Positions 44,964 through 56,202 of a stretch of DNA of 64,000 bases are shown piece after piece (position 1 is the first letter of the stretch; each line of letters opens with the position of its first letter). The notes beneath the pieces are model-generated. The model had not been told where the DNA came from. It searched no databases and saw only the letters and a list, made by a program, of their open reading frames with translations. This stretch comes from Gnetum montanum. Lineage: Eukaryota; Streptophyta; Gnetopsida; Gnetales; Gnetaceae. The DNA lies in the NCBI GenBank assembly GCA_015680685.1, contig MNCI01033474.1:2766870-2830869 (forward strand), given 5' to 3'. Position numbers and translations under genes: made by a program.

Positions 44964-45845
44964 TGATGGGATGCGATATCAAATGGGCCACGATATCACG
45001 TACGCAATATTGCGTCTACCACAATATCGCATCCCCTGCGATATCGCATACACGATATCGCGCCTTCCCCTGCAATATTGCGCACGCGATATCGTAGTGC
45101 ACCACCAAATCTATAAATAAGAGGCGGCTCTCCCTTGTTTCGAAGTTTTCAAGCCTAAACCGTAGCGAAACTCTGGCAGTTTTTCCTCTCTAAAGATAGA
45201 ATAATTTCCATGTGCCCGCAGTAGGAGCTCCAAAGTGAACAGATCTTTATTTGAGCAAATATTGTACCTGAACACAAGTTTGTATATGAAAATAAAGATG
45301 AACTTCTTGGATAAACCTTGCAATGCATGGACTAAGCTAGATAGGACTTTATTTATTGTTATTTATTGTTAATGTTTAAATGATTTATTAGTTCATTAAA
45401 TCTTCCTCAACCCTTCTCTCCTAGTTAAGTGCATTTAGTATGACCACTTCGAGCACGTGCGTTACGCTTGGTAATCCTAGCAACGAATAACATTTGGTAA
45501 TCCCAGAAGGTTGCATTGCTTCAGGGTGTGAACGGTAAGTAGGAATGGATATTGATGCTAGGTTAATTAAGGCTTAGTTAATTAGTTAAAGTTAGTTAAT
45601 TAGTCTCTTCACCCTTCACCACATTAGCATAGGAGATAAAACAGAAAAGATATAAAAATCATATACCTCAAACTTACTTAACCATACAACCGTGAAAAAT
45701 ACAAGTAAGTCTAGGAAGACAACGAACGATTAACCTTAAGTGTTCCATGAGGTGTGTAGGCACTTAGTCTACGGAGTTCAACTAGATCACGCATGTAACG
45801 CTCGTATTCGTATGGTTGAGTGTAGGGGTACCTTGCCACTCATCA
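44964..45845 (+). repeat. 3' LTR of element B
   Basis: Complete, 882 bp, TGATGGG to CACTCATCA. Eight GATATC or AATATC units lie at about 44970-45090, TATAAATA is at 45112-45119, an AATAAAG-type signal near 45291, repeated TTGGTAATCC-AG near 45468 and 45494, and the conserved tail CGTATGGTTGAGTG. Confidence 0.9.
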
Positions 45846-45850
45846 CATAG
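45846..45850. other. Target-site duplication of element B, right copy (CATAG)
   Basis: Identical to 39000-39004. Confidence 0.9.
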
Positions 45851-46960
45851 GAGCAAAAGACCAAGATGCCATGGAAGAGACCAAGCAAGGGAACAAACCC
45901 CACAAGATGAGCATGTAGAATAGGAGGCCTAATCATTTAGCATTTACCAACAAACCCCTGTTACCAAGCATTCTACACAAGGGAAGGCAAAGATTCCACT
46001 AGCACCCAAACAAGAACAACGTCTCACATTATCTGCTAAATGCCTCTAAGTAATCCAAGAAAAATCTATTATGTCCATGGTCATCATGGAGCTAACTTTT
46101 TGTTCTTTCATGGAGTCTTCTTTAGAAGCTATAATGATGCAACTACAAGCATCACCTTTATGGCCTACACTATCTTACAATGGTGAGTGGTATCTAGGGG
46201 AAACATATTAGTTCTAGCAAAATAAGCAAGTAGATGCTATAGTCAAAATTAAAGGAGTCTCTGTGCCTTACTCAATAGAGGTAATTGCAAAGGCCCTCAA
46301 CATCCCAAATGAAGGGGCAAATGTGGCACAAATTTCAACAAGATTAGACACCGATACTAAGAGGCTGTGGTTGCAAAGGACATGTGGAAAAGAAGACAAA
46401 GGAGCTCACAATCGAGGAGAAAATATACTTCAATATTGGAACCTATCACTTATTTTCAACCAAAAGGCTCAATATAATATCTACATATGTAGCCAAAGGA
46501 AGTGTAATCTTGATGGGAAAATTTAATGCTAACATCACCCATTTGTTCTTCCTCGAGATCCAAAGCCGGTTCAAAGAGAAGAAGGCGAGAGAAAACTGAC
46601 ACTTCCATTTACCTACCTCATGAAAAAGTTGTATTAATAAGACAAGATCCTAGAATATACCAATGATATCCCAAGGAAGGCCCAAAATGCTTCCTATGTA
46701 GAGATGTTCAAGCTAGTGCCACCAAAGAAGGATTAAGTAGAAAAATTAACAAATACTAAGGGAGCTACATGTACCATCCTTACCAGTAACATTCTAGCTT
46801 AGCAACTAGCCACAAATAGAATAACAACAACAATAACAACAACAATAAGTTCCACCACTGCTGCAAGGTTACAAATCATCTATGAGCCACCTACAATAGA
46901 TTGTAGAGATCATCAACTAGGGAACAAGAGAGGGGGCTAACCTTTGAAGATGTGATGATA
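45851..46960 (+). pseudogene. Element E ORF2, continuation after element B
   Basis: Similar to ORF2 of element C: LTLSAKCL, VIQEKSIMSMVIMELTFCSF, ASPLWPTLSYNGEWYLGETY, SIEVIAKALNIPN, then after a frame change KELTIEEKIYFNIGTYHLFS, TYVAKGSVILMGK and LEIQSRFKE. These align with VQAIHEKSTFAVVIVELKF, SPLWPILSKSSAWYLGETY and ELTMEDKVYFKIGTYHLF in C. The coiled-coil half is lost: similarity ends near 46960. One frameshift near 46380 and several stops. Confidence 0.75.
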
Positions 46961-47469
46961 AGATGATTTGACACCACTCAAGCATTCACTTATATAGTGG
47001 TCATACTATCATGCTTTGGTTAAAAGCCAAATTATGGAGTTATAATCCATAATTAATCATAGCCAAATTGGGTGCGAGGTTACATATTCTTTTGACATAT
47101 TACATACTTTGGCTTTTGTTATTTTCAGCCAACATGCCAAGACTAATTTACCAAGACTAATTTACCAACATAGCAACAGTTAAAACATGAAGGTGTCTTA
47201 AACTTAAAATTCATAAGACTCCTAACAAAAGTACTCACCTGATTGCTTTTGACCAGCAATACAAGACCAAACATGAGTTGATCGTCTGTCTGTCCCGTCT
47301 GTCTGTCCTCGAGCTCTAGGATTTTAGTCTGTTAACTGATAGCAGCAGAAAAGAAGCCTTGTGACTTGGTTGGCTACCATAGTATTTTCAAAATCGGAGA
47401 CCCATCTCTGAACTTCATTCAAATACAGTGACCGCTTGCTCAGTAAACAGTAACGGAGATTTATGCATA
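46961..47469. other. Unassigned DNA at the broken end of element E
   Basis: No similarity to ORF2 beyond about 46960. A short CTGTCTGTC repeat lies at 47285-47310. It is probably the 3' flank of the transporter fragment on the minus strand. Confidence 0.4.
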
Positions 47470-47885
47470 CCTGGTTGTGATGCACTGTCATTACCAGAGT
47501 ACACAGGGCGTTGAAAAGGAAGATGTAACCTGTTAACATCAATACAATTATCTGATTTTTAAAAAAAATCTGCAATTGAAATTTGAATTGTCATCGAGTA
47601 GGAATGTTGGATAGAAACCAATCGGGATAGTATGCGATGGCAACCCAAACTAGTGCCTCAACTGCAGAAATTGGTAACTTAAAAATCCATGCAGCTAACG
47701 TGTATGCTCAAGTATGAAAGAAGAATATTTCTGTCCTGGTAAAACAGAGCAAGCCCTTCCACATGCCAGTAGCACTTCTTGGATCTCTACTAAGCTCACG
47801 CGTGAACAATAATGTTGTTCCAATGGAAGCCGGTATAATGATCTGTATTAGAGTTTGATTCAGTTGCACATATTGCAATAGATAA
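47470..47885 (-). pseudogene. Fragment of an ABCG (PDR-type) transporter gene
   Basis: Minus strand, first block (about 47885-47600): IPASIGTTLLFTREL, GMWKGLLCFTRTEIFFFHT, then AYTLAAWIFKLPISAVEALV and WVAIAYYPDW. This follows the transmembrane domain of plant full-size ABCG/PDR exporters (FLRTEMH...GALFF, AYTLPTWILKIPIS..E, WV..TYY..GF). Second block (47550-47473): IIVLMLTGYIFLFNALCTLV ending HHNQ|GTATGC, preceded by a TTTTTAAAAATCAG acceptor; it resembles the G-LLGF-LFN-FTLALTYL segment near the C-terminus. The intervening part of the family's sequence is missing and there is an in-frame stop. It is therefore a rearranged gene fragment; such exporters move hydrophobic metabolites across the plasma membrane. 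Confidence 0.6.
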
Positions 47886-49779
47886 AGCTAAAAAGTCCTC
47901 ACTGAGTACATAAATTTCAATTCAGAATTATTAATAACTAGACAACATAATTTATTAAGAAATTAGTTAGTTACCTAACTGAATCATTTTGAAAGAAACT
48001 GAAGTTTTCTTACGTCCAAAAGACCCATACAGAAACATACATTCCTGAAAGCATTCAACGTATTCAATGTGTTTCATGTGGGGATTAAACTTGCAAGAAG
48101 AATTGTGAACGCATTCAACATGTTTCATGTGGGGATTAAATTTATTTCGTAGAAGAGATAGGCAATAAAATATTTGTGCAAATGGATTTTAGCAAAGAAT
48201 TCAAGTAGAGGCCCTTCTTTCAACATCAAATACTATAACAATGGAAACATTTGATACTAGGGAACCAAAAAATCATGTGTCAAATAGTTTAACTTTAGAA
48301 TCCATGGGCCTCAAAAAGATCTAAAGTACCTCAAACAACCTTGCTGATAGCTTGAGGACTTAGGAGATCTATTACCAAGTATGTAAAATTGAATAGGAGA
48401 AAATGTATGAAAAAAATGATATAAGCACTAAATATAAGAATAAAAATATGAAAAAATAATATTGCAAAACCAAAAAGGCTACAAACTTTATATTAACTAT
48501 TATAATAACTTGTGAAAAGAGGAAGGTTTAGATAATACAGATCATGGGCTTTAAAAGCCTGAGAGTATAAAAATATTCTAGAAGTTTGATGTAGATGGTA
48601 GAGTTTGTTCTGCCACTAGATCTACACTTGTTAATCTCAACCAATCTACTCTTGAATGTCATGTGTAATAGGTTCTCTCTTCTCATAATGATGTATGTTA
48701 GGGGGAAAGGTTATAAACTCTTATATGTTTCTCTTCTCTAAAGTCTCAAGTTTTGCCGAATGCAAAATGATATAGAAGTCATGAAAACTCCATTAATTCT
48801 TGCTTAAATAGGCCATTAATTTGTTGCTTCTTCACTAGTTTGATTCTAGTATATTTTTGACATTTACAAATCATATTTGAATCATTTTCATGGTCCAAAA
48901 CTATAGTGTGTGAACTACCAATATTTTTGACATTTTGAGCTTGAAACTGCAATGTATATGATACATTTCATCACTTAAAACTACAATATATAGGCCACCA
49001 ACGTGTAAGATTCTTACTACAAAATTTGCAACATATTTGGATTATTGTCATGACCAAAATTCCAATGTGTGAGCAATTTTACCTTCACACACTACCTCAC
49101 ACATTGGCATCACGTTTGGGACAAGGTGGTATAGTGTATGGAACAAAAACCCATAATTTTCAATCATTTTTGACCCTCACATGCTAGCATAAGTGAAATT
49201 CACAACATGTGGGCTATAAATCTCACTTTCTCACACTAAAAATAATCTAAAACTTTGTCGAAACAAGGTCATATGATAGGATTTTTAGTGAGAAAATAAG
49301 ACAATTATTTCTTCCTTTAAATTCCCATTAAATTACAATGTAAAATTTGGCTTTAAGGCTTTCTATCTATAACATGAATTTTCATGAGGTGTTTCATCGA
49401 CAAATTATGAAAACAATCTTATTACTAAAATCACATCATTCTATATGAATTAATTTAGTTCCTAATGATTAGATCTTATTAATAGCCTCACTACTAACAT
49501 CCTTAATGGCCATGGTATAGACCTCAAAATGATAGGCCTTGATTGTGTCACTACACATCTTTAGACTTAATGGCTTAGTGCCATGGTCTTGGCTAAGTCC
49601 TAGATGTACATGAACTTATAAATTAAAATCCAAAGTAGGAAATCCATTCCAACCCTTGTTCTTATGAGGTAGAGCTTACTAAGGAACATCTTCCCACTAC
49701 TTGAATATAGGGACATCACAAAGATCTATGATTACCATTACCAACTAAGAAATACTAGTCATCATGAGCATCATCATCC
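47886..49779. other. Unassigned AT-rich DNA
   Basis: A 52-bp duplication is seen at about 48050-48155 (GTTTCATGTGGGGATTAAA twice). Around 48840-49240 loosely repeated phrases such as CAATGTGTGAGC and TTTTGACATTT suggest a very degenerate repeat. No coding trace was recognised. Confidence 0.4.
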
Positions 49780-50575
49780 TAGCCTTATCCTAATAAAATG
49801 ATATTGGTTACATGAGTTCTTTTTTGTTAGTTTTCTTTATGAAGAGCTAGATCTTTGTTTATTTGTAGTTTCTTCAAATCATCTTTGATCATTTTGTCCT
49901 TTTCTTTGCTCTTCCTTTCAGTGGCTTCCCTGGAACAATGATGTAAAAATCTTTGTTTATAGGCTCATTAATTAATCTTCATTGCACATGTCCAAACCAT
50001 CTAAGCCATGATTCTTATAGCTAATTTAAATGGACAGACACTCTAAGTCATCCTCTAATGTTTGTATTACATAGTTTATCTCTTCTAGTAACATTTAACA
50101 TCCATCAAAGAATTTTCATTTCTACCATACTGATTTGTTGTTCATGTCTATTTTTTACTACCCAACATTCAACAATATATAAGATAGTAATCTCAACTGT
50201 TATATTGTAAAACTTCATCTTCAATTTTATTAGTATTCTTTTATCACAGAGAAAAACATTAGTTTGTCTCTATTTTGACCATCCTACTCAATTCTATTTC
50301 CTATATCTTTATCAATTTCACCATCTGATTCAAGGATTAATTCTAAGTAGTAGAACTATTTGTAGTGAGGGACTTTTTGGTCTTGAATTATCACTTATAT
50401 TTTATCACTATTTATGTTGATATTAAAATTGCATTCCATACATTCTATCTTGTTTCTATTAATTTTTAAGCTTTTTGATTCTAGAGCATGTCTCCACTTC
50501 TTTATTTTGAAAGAAATATTTTCTCAAGTTGTTTCCACCAATACAATATCATCTAAAAAAAGCATACTCCAAGGC
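49780..50575 (-). mobile_element. RTE-clade LINE fragment (RT to C-terminus)
   Basis: Minus strand from 50575: PWSMLFLDDIVLVETT (RT catalytic motif, usually FADD), IKKWRHALESKSLKINRNK, YYLELILESDGEIDKDIGNR, KMKFYNITVEITILYIVECW, VEMKIL-WMLNVTRRDKL, SWLRWFGHVQ and PGKPLKGRAKKRT. This is the characteristic end of RTE elements (LRWFGHVQRR..., GR-KK-W). It has stops and frameshifts. The upstream half and endonuclease are missing. Confidence 0.8.
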
Positions 50576-52089
50576 ATTTCATCTTATATTTTCTTTATTA
50601 ATTCATCTATGATAATGGAAAATAATTACGAGCAAAGCATAGATAATATTTATATTTTATCTTAGTTTCTTTTATAATTTTCCTCTACATAAGATTTTCA
50701 AAATAGATAAAAATTACACAAAATCTCTTTCTTAGCTAAGTAAAATCCAAATAAACATAAAATATTTGAAAAGAAAGTTGGGAAAAGTTCCTATATATAC
50801 TCGAAAATTCATCAAAATGATACAAAAAGATTTGGATAAAAATTCAATCTAGTTTCAATTGAAAACAAGCCTAGAACAATAAAACTTTAGCAAGATCTCT
50901 ACTTAATAATAAAAATAATAAATTAAAAATTAAAACTGAGCTATAGATACAAAGAGTACAAAATTCATAACAAATTTTGTAGTCTCAAGAAAAGAAAATT
51001 TTAGTAAGCCTTCTTACAATATCTCTGTAATCTTTCAAAATCTTCTTATTTAGCTTTCAGTTCCCTTTAGAATGTCGTAAACATTTTTTTTCTTACCCTA
51101 AATCAACATGTTTGAAGCCTTTCATGAGTAAATATTACATTTAATGAAAGGGTAAGGTTCTAATTATAAGAAGATGGATCACATGCAATATGACATGTCA
51201 CCTAAGCATATGTTAGTGTACATGAGTTCTTTTTTTAAAATTGAACATGTTATGATTTTTGTTTAATATGAAACACAATAGGAACATTCTCCATGGAAGA
51301 GGGAAATAAGGATTTGATGGAGTTTTTACATAAAATGAACATCATAGCTTTGATTATGATGAACTAAGAATCAAATCTAAAATTTTTGAACATCTTGGAT
51401 GCATTGGTAAGGTTAAATTCTAGGTAGGATACCATTGTAAGCTACTTAAATAATCTACTTTTTAGGATATTTAATTTTAATTAAAAATCCAATTTGTTAA
51501 CCAAAAGAGGTAGGGGGTATGACCTAGAGAAAGTTAGAATCCTAATTCTTTATGAATAGAGTATTGTATAATCACATTTATATAATAAATATAGAAATAG
51601 GCATTATCATATATTTATAACATCAAAATAAAATATGCCTAATTAAATGTACATAATAAAGAAAAAATATACATGATCAAGTGTGCAAAATACAAAAGAA
51701 AATATGCATAATTCAATATTTATAATGGCATAATTACTAAAAAACAAAAAACGTCCATGGATAATTGGAATTCAACATTCAACCATAAAATATTACAAAA
51801 TCTGTAACTAAGCATCAATAATGGTAAAAAGGAAAGGATATAAAAAATTAACAAAATACTATAACATATAATGTTTAGACAAATAAAATAATAACAACAA
51901 TGATAATTTGATTCCATTATTTATTATACAAAATTAGAAAAAAATTATTGAACCACAATTGACAATATTAAATTAAATAATTAAATCTATGCAAAGTATT
52001 ATGCCATGACAATGTTAATTATAGTGTAAAGTAGATATAGTTATTTTTACTAATGTTAAGCTTAAGGGATGGTGTTAAGATTTGGTACT
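50576..52089. other. Unassigned, very AT-rich DNA
   Basis: No coding trace or structured repeat was identified; it may include the unrecognisable upstream part of the RTE LINE. Confidence 0.35.
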
Positions 52090-52215
52090 TTTGTGTTGGA
52101 ACCCAAAATAAGTGAAATATAGGTACACCCCAAGACTCAGTATTGCCCACCAAAATTGAACCAATAACCTAAAGCTTCTAAATCAAGTAGCTTACCATTA
52201 GGCTAACACCTCATT
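52090..52215 (-). repeat. SINE-like repeat with tRNA-type head (copy 2)
   Basis: Minus strand: AGGTGTTAGCCTAATGGTAA (box A-like), CTTGATTTAGAAGCT, GGTTCAATTTTGGTGGGCAA (box B-like, about 44 nt downstream). It matches the plus-strand copy at 30020-30200 over the head and beyond (GTGGG-AATA). Confidence 0.5.
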
Positions 52216-52527
52216 ATTTTGATTTGGAACTTTTTTGAAACTTAACACTTATGAAATATCTATCTTTTTCACTATGGTAAACTTACAAACCTCATCTACA
52301 AGATTTACACTATCACATTCATGCTAATATTCATGGTGATGTTATATGTCTATTAGTTGAAGTTAATTAATAATTTACAACATTTTATCAAAATTCATAA
52401 TGGTTCCCAAAGTCTAAAAATTCATTGAAGTAACTTAGCATAAGAGAAAACAACATGGTCTAGTATCATATAAAAGTCATTTAAAGCTCCTTAAAATATT
52501 TATAATTAATAAAGCATAAAAGTATTA

Positions 52528-53391
52528 TGTTGATTGATCCCTGTTGATGTGACCTTGTTGATGTGGTGTTCTTCATTGATGGGGCCATGTCAACATAGCA
52601 TTTGTTGCATTTATGAGGCCCCATCAATCTAGCTCCATGATAATGTCTATAAATATGCATGCTCTCACCATGTATAACAATTATTTTGTCAATAGAGTAG
52701 CTAAACTCTTATAATTTTATCCCATAATCTTATAGAACAGTTAGTGAGTGCCCTTAGTATGGATCTAAGTTAGTGGTATGATGTCTTATTCAAGTGGCAT
52801 TATACCTTAACACATTCCATGAATGACAATAAGATTGAGACTGCAGCACTTTAACTTAGATTCAATTTACTTTCCATCTAATTTACTTTTTAGTTACTTA
52901 GTTAATATTTACATTTCCATGCATATTAATGAATTGGTAGAATGAGTGTGACTAGTTTCAAGCATAAACACATATTCGCTTGATAATCCCAATAGTGTTA
53001 CTGCTTGGTTCATCTAGTAGCATAGCGCTTGGTAATCCCAGTAGTGGATACATGGGTTTAGTACATGTATTGCAAGCTAGGAATGAACACTCATCACCCA
53101 TAGGCTAGTTTAGACTTTACTTTTCATTGTTAATAAGTTTAAATAATTGATTTATTTATTATCATTAAGAGTAGCATATGGCCAAAACAACATCAAGAAT
53201 CATATGATTAACTTTGGAGTAAACCCTATGTGACAAAGCTACCACTAGTCCAATTGGAAAGATAGTGAAGTACAATTAAGACATAATGATCTAGATATTG
53301 CAACTAGTCCCATCCATGGAATTTGACTGAATCATGCATGAATGCTTGTGATTCATATGGTTGGACGTAGGGGGTACCTTGCCACTCATGA
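52528..53391 (+). repeat. 5' LTR of element F
   Basis: TCTATAAATATGC near 52646, GTGACTAGTTTCAAG near 52950, GCTTGATAATCCCAA and GCTTGGTAATCCCAGTAGTG near 52979-53050, and a tail CATATGGTTGG..GTAGGGGGTACC ending CACTCATGA. The start is uncertain: instead of GATATC palindromes the first 60 bp hold a TTGATGTG repeat. Confidence 0.7.
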
Positions 53392-53392
53392 T

Positions 53393-53410
53393 TGGTGTCA
53401 TTACTAGGGA
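53393..53410 (+). other. Primer-binding site of element F
   Basis: TGGTGTCATTACTAGGGA: six transitions from the tRNA-Asp complement, the most decayed of the four sites. Confidence 0.65.
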
Positions 53411-53516
53411 TTGTGCTAGTTATCTAAATTAGTTATATTATACATGATCACTATAAATGCATTAATGATTTATCTTTTAGAAAATATTAAGGCACACATA
53501 TCATTAACTAACAAAA

Positions 53517-55240
53517 ATGTCCCTTTCACAAGGAAGTAATAATGCATCGTATGGAGAGAAAATTCATTAGAAAACTAATGAGATATATATTGAATAAAAT
53601 AGGAGTTTCCATCCTTATGTAAGGGTTTCATATATTCATGACCATTCTGACTACACTCAAGGACCACATTCACCTAAGGTAGATAATCCTAGAGGAGATG
53701 AAGTAAGTCCTAAACTAGGGGAGGCCTCAAGGCCTTGGACCTCCTCAAAACCTAGAAAAGATAAATTAAGGGACTATGGGGAACACTATAGAGGCCATGG
53801 TGACTCTCCCAATTCCTCATCATCCTATCCCTCTTCAATGTCTAGTTCTAACAAAGATGAACATAGGTATAGAGATAGAGCTCCACTATGGGGTTGAAAT
53901 AAAAATAGAAATCAAAACCAAGGGTAAAATCAAAGACATCAAAATGAGCATAGAAAAAGTCATCATAGTTAGACAAATAGAAATAGAAATTTTCACTATG
54001 ACATGTTTGATGATGGCGATCCCTTATTAGCCACTAAGAGCATGATCTAGATCATAGAGGTAGTTAAATACCCCACAGGCATTGCAAGGAAACTTGCATC
54101 AAAAGGCTTGATATGAGTAACATCCCTAAATTTATGGGAGGCTATGATTCTAATCCACAACATTATTTGCAAGACTTCTATGATTCCTACATCTTACAAA
54201 GCATTGAAAGTGGGTGGAAAAAGCTTAAGCTCTTTCCTAGAATACTAATAGTTAAATTTAAAGTGTGGTATAGATCGTTGAAGCCAAATTCAATCCATCG
54301 ATGGTCCACAATGTTGGAACTCTTCAATGTGAAATACCAAACCTATGTGAGAGTGTCCAACCTAAGGAAATGAATCCAAGGATGGAAATAAAAACAACAT
54401 GAACCCTTAGATATGGCCCTGGATAGATACTATTCTCTACTAAATAGATGCCTAGGCTATGGTTTCTCTCAAAAAGAGCAACTTTTCCACATCATAGATG
54501 GGCTTCATAGTTAAACAAGAGAGACCCTTAGGATGTATACTCAAGGTTAATTATATGAACTAGGAATACATCATATCCAAAAGCTAATTGAACATGTGGA
54601 AAAACAAGAAGGAGAGCCATGTAAATGAGAGAATGTTAAAGAAATTAATTGGGACCAAACTCTTCAAAAGAAGAGGGTCCATACCTATGATCAGGAAAAA
54701 GAGGTAGCTTTCAATGAGGTGAGTTTACAATAAATCTTGTTAATAAAAAAGTCTATTGATGAGCTTGAAGCAAGGTTAGATAAGATGTTAGAATGGATAA
54801 ATGATAAAGTCACCACTTGCGTAGAAATCATAGAGGATAGAGTAGTGCAAAATAAATTAAGTAATCACAACAAAAGAAGAAAAAGAGACCAAGAGATAGG
54901 TAAGAACTCTAACCACCAAAAAGGAAAAATGACTATAGAAGAAGATGCTATAGACTCAACCACTGAAGAAGATGATGGATATGAAATTTGCCTATATGAT
55001 CTTCCAAATGACTATTGCCCAGTCATGTTACATCTACATGAGTATTGGGATTTTGCATTGAATCCCAAGTTTGTACAAAATCAAACACTTAGGAAATTAC
55101 CTTTTTCACAAGGTTATTATAGATAGTCCTACAACCAACCATACTATCCTAGTGGGACTTATTATTAACCTCAAGAATACTATCAATCATAGTGGCAAAA
55201 TTCATAATCATGGGGGAGGCCATCATCAAACCTACACTAC
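53517..55240 (+). pseudogene. gag: Element F gag
   Basis: ATG 53517 reads MSLSQGSNNASYGEKIH; a Ser-rich stretch (SPNSSSSYPSSMSSSNK) and Arg/Asn-rich part follow. The capsid domain sits in another frame at 54113-54640: IPKFMGGYDSNPQHYLQDFY, WKKLKLFPRILIVKFKVWYR, HRWSTMLELFNVKYQTY. The zinc motif (about 54980-55015) reads CLYDLPNDYC with the His replaced by Leu and only the second half of the knuckle kept. The tail is Tyr/Gln-rich. It stops where element A begins. Confidence 0.7.
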
Positions 55241-55245
55241 CCTTA

Positions 55246-56058
55246 TGATGAGTCGTGATATCGCATACCCGATATCACATCTACCACTCGATATCGTGTA
55301 CACGATATCGCGTCCTACCTCATCTTCTATAAATAAGAGGTGGTTCCCTCTGTTCCAAAGGAGTAAGACTTAGACCCTTAACCAGATTCATGCAGTTTAG
55401 TCATTCCAGAGTTAGAATAATTTTTGTGTGCCTGCAATAGCAGTCCTAGAGTGAACGGATATTTATTCGAGCAATTTGTACCTTAGCACACATTTGTGTA
55501 TGACAATAAAGATGAACTTTATGATAAACCTTACAACATACAGACTAAGATAATTAGTAATTAATTATTTTTGAATATTTAATGCTTTCCTAGCTAATTA
55601 ATTTCTCTCTCAACCTTTGACCCTCTTAGTTAAGTGCACTTAGTATGAGCACTCAAGCATGCATGTAGCACTTGGTAACCCAATAACGTGTAGCATTTGG
55701 TAATCCCAGCAGTGTTGCACTGGTTAAGGATGTGTACGGAAAGTGAGAATGGATGCGGGTGTTAAGAATATTTAGAAACTAGTTAATGAATAGTTAAGAT
55801 AAATTAGCCCACTTAGTCCTCTCTCCCTCTCCTTATTAGCAGAAGACATAAAAAGATAAAAGCTATAAAAATCACATACCTCAAGCTTACTTAACCATAC
55901 AATCGTGACAATACAAGTAAGTTTGGGAAGAGAAAGATTGATTAACCATGAGTGTTCCATTAATGTGTGTAAGCACTTAGTCCTTAGATTTCGACTAGAT
56001 CATGCATGAAACACTCGTATTCGTATGGTTGAGTGTAGGGGTACCTCGCCACTCATCA
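55246..56058 (+). repeat. 5' LTR of element A
   Basis: 813 bp, TGATGAG to CACTCATCA. Four GATATC-type units at about 55257-55312, TATAAATA at about 55329, AATAAAG near 55506, repeated GGTAA-CCCA near 55672-55710, tail ATTCGTATGGTTGAGTG. Confidence 0.9.
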
Positions 56059-56059
56059 T

Positions 56060-56077
56060 TGGCATCGTTGTCGGGGA
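56060..56077 (+). other. Primer-binding site of element A
   Basis: TGGCATCGTTGTCGGGGA, three transitions from the tRNA-Asp complement: the best kept of the four. Confidence 0.8.
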
Positions 56078-56202
56078 CTTAGTTGTTTGTGCACTGTGTA
56101 GAACATAGGAAATCATCCATATTTTTGGAATGCTAGAACGAACCCTTAGGGTTAATCAAATAAATATAAGCCAACGGTACATTGCAAACCGAACAAGAAA
56201 AA

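Larger units (their letters stand above)
39005..45845 (+). mobile_element. Element B: Athila-like with pol, internally deleted
   Basis: Both outer ends are intact and flanked by CATAG duplications, proving insertion into element E. Order: partial 5' LTR (39005-39648), protease end, linker, RT, RNase H, integrase, leader, 34-codon frame, PPT-like motif and complete 3' LTR (44964-45845). The end of the 5' LTR, primer-binding site, gag and most of protease are deleted. The whole remaining pol stays in one frame from about 39650 to 43120, broken only by stops. Confidence 0.9.
32247..46960 (+). mobile_element. Element E: Athila-like, pol-less, split by element B
   Basis: 5' LTR (32247-33081), primer-binding site (33083-33100), gag (33225-35575), protease remnant (35765-36110), short linker, leader (36763-38950), ORF2 start (38961-39004), then element B (39005-45845), then ORF2 resumed from 45846 to about 46960. 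The rest of ORF2 and the 3' LTR are absent. RT, RNase H and integrase are missing, as in element C. Confidence 0.75.
52528..55245 (+). mobile_element. Element F: Athila-like, 5' LTR and gag, broken by element A
   Basis: LTR 52528-53391, primer-binding site 53393-53410, gag 53517 to about 55240. Element A starts at 55246. The remainder of element F would lie beyond the window, right of element A. Confidence 0.75.

Noticed and set aside
47320-47430. ENTMVANQ on the minus strand as a further PDR transporter motif (family has R-TMVVANT)
   Set aside because: It lies on the wrong side of the C-terminal block and within what looks like an intron; similarity too short.
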